A program made the translations under genes and the position numbers. A stretch of DNA of 9,058 nucleotides from an uncultured Oxalobacteraceae bacterium (GTDB taxonomy: Bacteria > Pseudomonadota > Gammaproteobacteria > Burkholderiales > Burkholderiaceae), in the NCBI GenBank assembly GCA_946479705.1, contig CAMLHI010000066.1, positions 1-9,058 of the forward strand. Direction: 5' to 3'. The notes below the pieces were generated by a model. The model did no database searches. It had not been told where the DNA came from and worked only from the letters and a program-made list of their open reading frames with translations. Shown here in pieces: positions 7,709 through 9,058 of the stretch (positions are counted from its first letter, which is position 1; the number at the start of each line of letters is the position of its first letter).

Positions 7709-8818
7709 TCATGGCTCCGGATAGATGAGATCGAAAGTGCGCTGCTGCTGGTAGCCGATATTCAAGCCGACATGGCTGGCGGTGCGCAGATTGATGGCGG
7801 TATGCAGCTCGCGCAGCGGCTGTACGCCTTTCTTGCGCAGTTCGCCCGACATCATGCCCAGCGCCGAGGCGGCCAGCGAGCGCCCCAGTTCCACATTATT
7901 GGGCGTCATGGCGAACAGCGCGCCCTTCTTCACATGCAGCAGATTGCTCGAAAAGATAGGCACGCCGCTGTTCCAGGCTTCCTTCAGGATCAGCGGCAGC
8001 AGGGTGCTTTCTTCCACGGTGGTGGTGTCGTGCGGCAGCCAGACCGCGTCGCGCTTGGGTTCCGCGCTGGCGAACAGGGTGCTGTAGGTCAGGGCGGCCT
8101 GGCTCAGGTCGCGCACTTCATAGGCCACCAGCTCGAGTCCCTGCGCCCTGGCCGCCTCGCGCGCCAGGCGCAGCAGCCATTCGGTCTTCTTCGGGTCGTA
8201 CACCACCAGCACGCGCCGGATCTCGGGCAGCAGCGTGCGCAGGCGCGCGAACAGCAGGGCCGGATCGGGCGTCAGGCTGATCCCGCTGACGTTGACGATT
8301 TCCGCGTCCGACAGCAGCAGGGCGCCGCCGACCAGCACGCCGATGTCGCGGTCCAGGCTGGTGGCCACCGACAAGCCCTGGCGGCCGAGCGCGATGACCA
8401 GCTTGGTACCGTTGCGCTTGAGCTGGGCGTTCAGCTCGACCGTGTCGATCTTGGCGTCGACCGCATAGGAGCGCACGCGCAGGTGGGTGCGCTCCTCGAT
8501 GCCCTGGATCATGCTGATGAAGGCGCTGCGAAACGGTTCCGACACGTTCGGATACAGCACCGCCAGTGCGCCTTTGCCGACGGAGGCCTGCACGTCGGGC
8601 CGGCGCAGCTGGTCTTCCAGCTGGGCCACGGTGACTGGGCGCATGTGGCAGTGGCGGCGGCCCGGTGCGGGGGATGCGCCGAGCCGTTCGAACAGCTCGG
8701 GCGACTCGCTGGGCGCGGCGCGGGCCGGCCGCACCGCTCCCAGCAGCAAGGCCACGAAAGCCAGCAGCAGGTAAGCTCCAAGCGCAAACTGGCGCCTGGC
8801 ATCGTAGAAAGGTTTCAT
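7709..8818 (-). CDS. Periplasmic ABC-type substrate-binding protein, probably a kinase partner
   Basis: This 369-residue exported protein resembles the ABC_sub_bind family (PF04392; TrpX-like binding proteins). Residues 1-34 are a signal peptide: basic DARR, hydrophobic core 11-29, likely cleavage after ARA at 32-34. A spacer of about 45 residues of unclear role follows, then two lobes: the first from GALAVLYPNVSEPF at 83, with NVSGISL at 176-182 near the crossover, and the second from RRVLVVYDPKKTEW at 201, with DAVWLPHDTTT at 257-267, GVPIFSSN at 285-292, GALFAMTPNNVELGR at 299-313 and NLRTASHVGL at 343-352. Its stop lies 4 nt before the kinase ATG, so the two are almost certainly co-transcribed. 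No permease or ATPase gene is in view, which favours a sensing role over transport, but transporter genes could lie off the right edge. The ligand cannot be inferred. The ribosome binding site is weak (GAG about 8 nt upstream). A paralogue lies directly upstream. Confidence 0.85.
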   Translation of the reverse strand: MKPFYDARRQFALGAYLLLAFVALLLGAVRPARAAPSESPELFERLGASPAPGRRHCHMRPVTVAQLEDQLRRPDVQASVGKGALAVLYPNVSEPFRSAFISMIQGIEERTHLRVRSYAVDAKIDTVELNAQLKRNGTKLVIALGRQGLSVATSLDRDIGVLVGGALLLSDAEIVNVSGISLTPDPALLFARLRTLLPEIRRVLVVYDPKKTEWLLRLAREAARAQGLELVAYEVRDLSQAALTYSTLFASAEPKRDAVWLPHDTTTVEESTLLPLILKEAWNSGVPIFSSNLLHVKKGALFAMTPNNVELGRSLAASALGMMSGELRKKGVQPLRELHTAINLRTASHVGLNIGYQQQRTFDLIYPEP

Positions 8819-8846
8819 CTTTGCTCTACAGCAGGGAAATCGTCAA

Positions 8847-8873
8847 TTTGGAGCGGCCAAACGGCCGCCCAAA
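8847..8873 (-). promoter_or_regulatory. GC-rich hairpin in the leader of the binding-protein gene
   Basis: GCGGCC (8853-8858) and GGCCGC (8863-8868) form a perfect stem around a 4-nt loop. The stem extends by TTTGG (8847-8851) pairing with CCAAA (8869-8873) if A8852 is bulged, giving 11 pairs. It lies 29 nt upstream of the ATG. Neither strand has a T run after it, so it is not an ordinary terminator. It could be an mRNA-stabilising 5' hairpin, a processing site between the two binding-protein genes, or an operator. Confidence 0.55.
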
Positions 8874-8883
8874 ACAATGGAAT

Positions 8884-8913
8884 AGTATACGACAGGCAAG
8901 GTGCTCTAAAGAA
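8884..8913 (-). promoter_or_regulatory. Candidate promoter for the binding protein-kinase operon
   Basis: On the minus strand TATACT (8889-8884) is a good -10 box. The -35 position (about 8913-8907) reads TTCTTT or TCTTTA, weak matches. Transcription would start near 8877, giving a leader of about 58 nt that opens with the hairpin at 8847-8873. It lies between the two paralogous binding-protein genes, so the downstream pair may be expressed separately from the upstream copy. Confidence 0.4.
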
Positions 8914-8947
8914 AGTTTTTTGGTGTGTGGTATTTCGAACGTGTTTC

Positions 8948-9058
8948 TTATGGTTCTGGATATAGAAAGTTGAAACTGCGCAGGAGCCGGGCAGGCAAGG
9001 TCAGGCCGATATGGCTGGCGGTGCGCAAATTGACGGCGGAAAGGACGTCGCGCAGCGG
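8948..9058 (-). CDS. C-terminal end of a second, paralogous substrate-binding protein (partial)
   Basis: An open frame runs from the right edge to TAA at 8950-8948 (minus strand) and gives 36 residues ending FNFLYPEP. It aligns without gaps to the last 36 residues (334-369) of the binding protein at 7709-8818: I count 19 identities, including NLRTASH and the terminal YPEP. The reading frame is clean and the stop falls at the same point, so this is the tail of an intact paralogue, not a random match. The rest lies off the window, so signal peptide, length and function are unknown. It is on the same strand, 129 bp upstream of the next gene, which suggests a tandem duplication. No terminator is visible after its stop. 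Confidence 0.85.
   Translation of the reverse strand, partial: PLRDVLSAVNLRTASHIGLTLPARLLRSFNFLYPEP

Noticed and set aside
8847..8873. Hairpin considered as a terminator for the upstream paralogue
   Set aside because: No T run follows it on the minus strand, and it lies about 75-100 nt past the paralogue's stop, inside the predicted leader of the next gene.
7772..8965. A 397-codon plus-strand open frame opposite the binding protein
   Set aside because: It is an antisense shadow of a protein with a signal peptide and family motifs, and it would also cross the promoter region and the paralogue's stop codon.

Overview
The window reads as chromosomal DNA of a high-GC betaproteobacterium. The protein set (short CspA-type cold shock protein, LysR/malate synthase A divergent pair, very GC-rich third codon positions) best fits Burkholderiales, probably the Oxalobacteraceae (Massilia/Telluria/Duganella-like). 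That placement is my judgement from protein character, not from a search. I see no rRNA, tRNA, CRISPR array, insertion sequence or phage gene.

Layout. 1-437: a cold-shock gene with a clear -10 box, a leader of about 105 nt and a bidirectional terminator. 461-1375 (minus): a LysR-type regulator of the CrgA-like group. 1376-1550: a divergent control region with two perfect inverted repeats that include T-N11-A motifs and a promoter-like box. 1551-3140 (plus): malate synthase A of the glyoxylate shunt, ending in a terminator whose T-run touches the stop codon of the next, convergent gene. 3202-7704 (minus): one 1500-residue membrane hybrid sensor kinase, with the order periplasmic sensor, HAMP, HisKA, HATPase, degenerate receiver, receiver, Hpt, receiver, GGDEF, EAL. 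7709-8818 (minus): a periplasmic ABC-type substrate-binding protein, only 4 nt upstream of the kinase. 8948-9058 (minus): the last 36 codons of a second, paralogous substrate-binding protein that runs off the right edge.

How the genes fit together. The left half is housekeeping metabolism: the LysR protein is the obvious candidate regulator of malate synthase, needed for growth on acetate or fatty acids. The right half looks like a signalling operon. One or two periplasmic binding proteins with no permease or ATPase gene in view lie directly upstream of a membrane kinase that carries a complete His-Asp-His-Asp relay and then both a c-di-GMP synthase domain and a c-di-GMP phosphodiesterase domain. 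The economical model is ligand sensing by the binding protein(s), relay through the kinase, and control of c-di-GMP within the same polypeptide. This is the most interesting part of the window. The wiring is inference; the domain order and key residues are read directly from the sequence.
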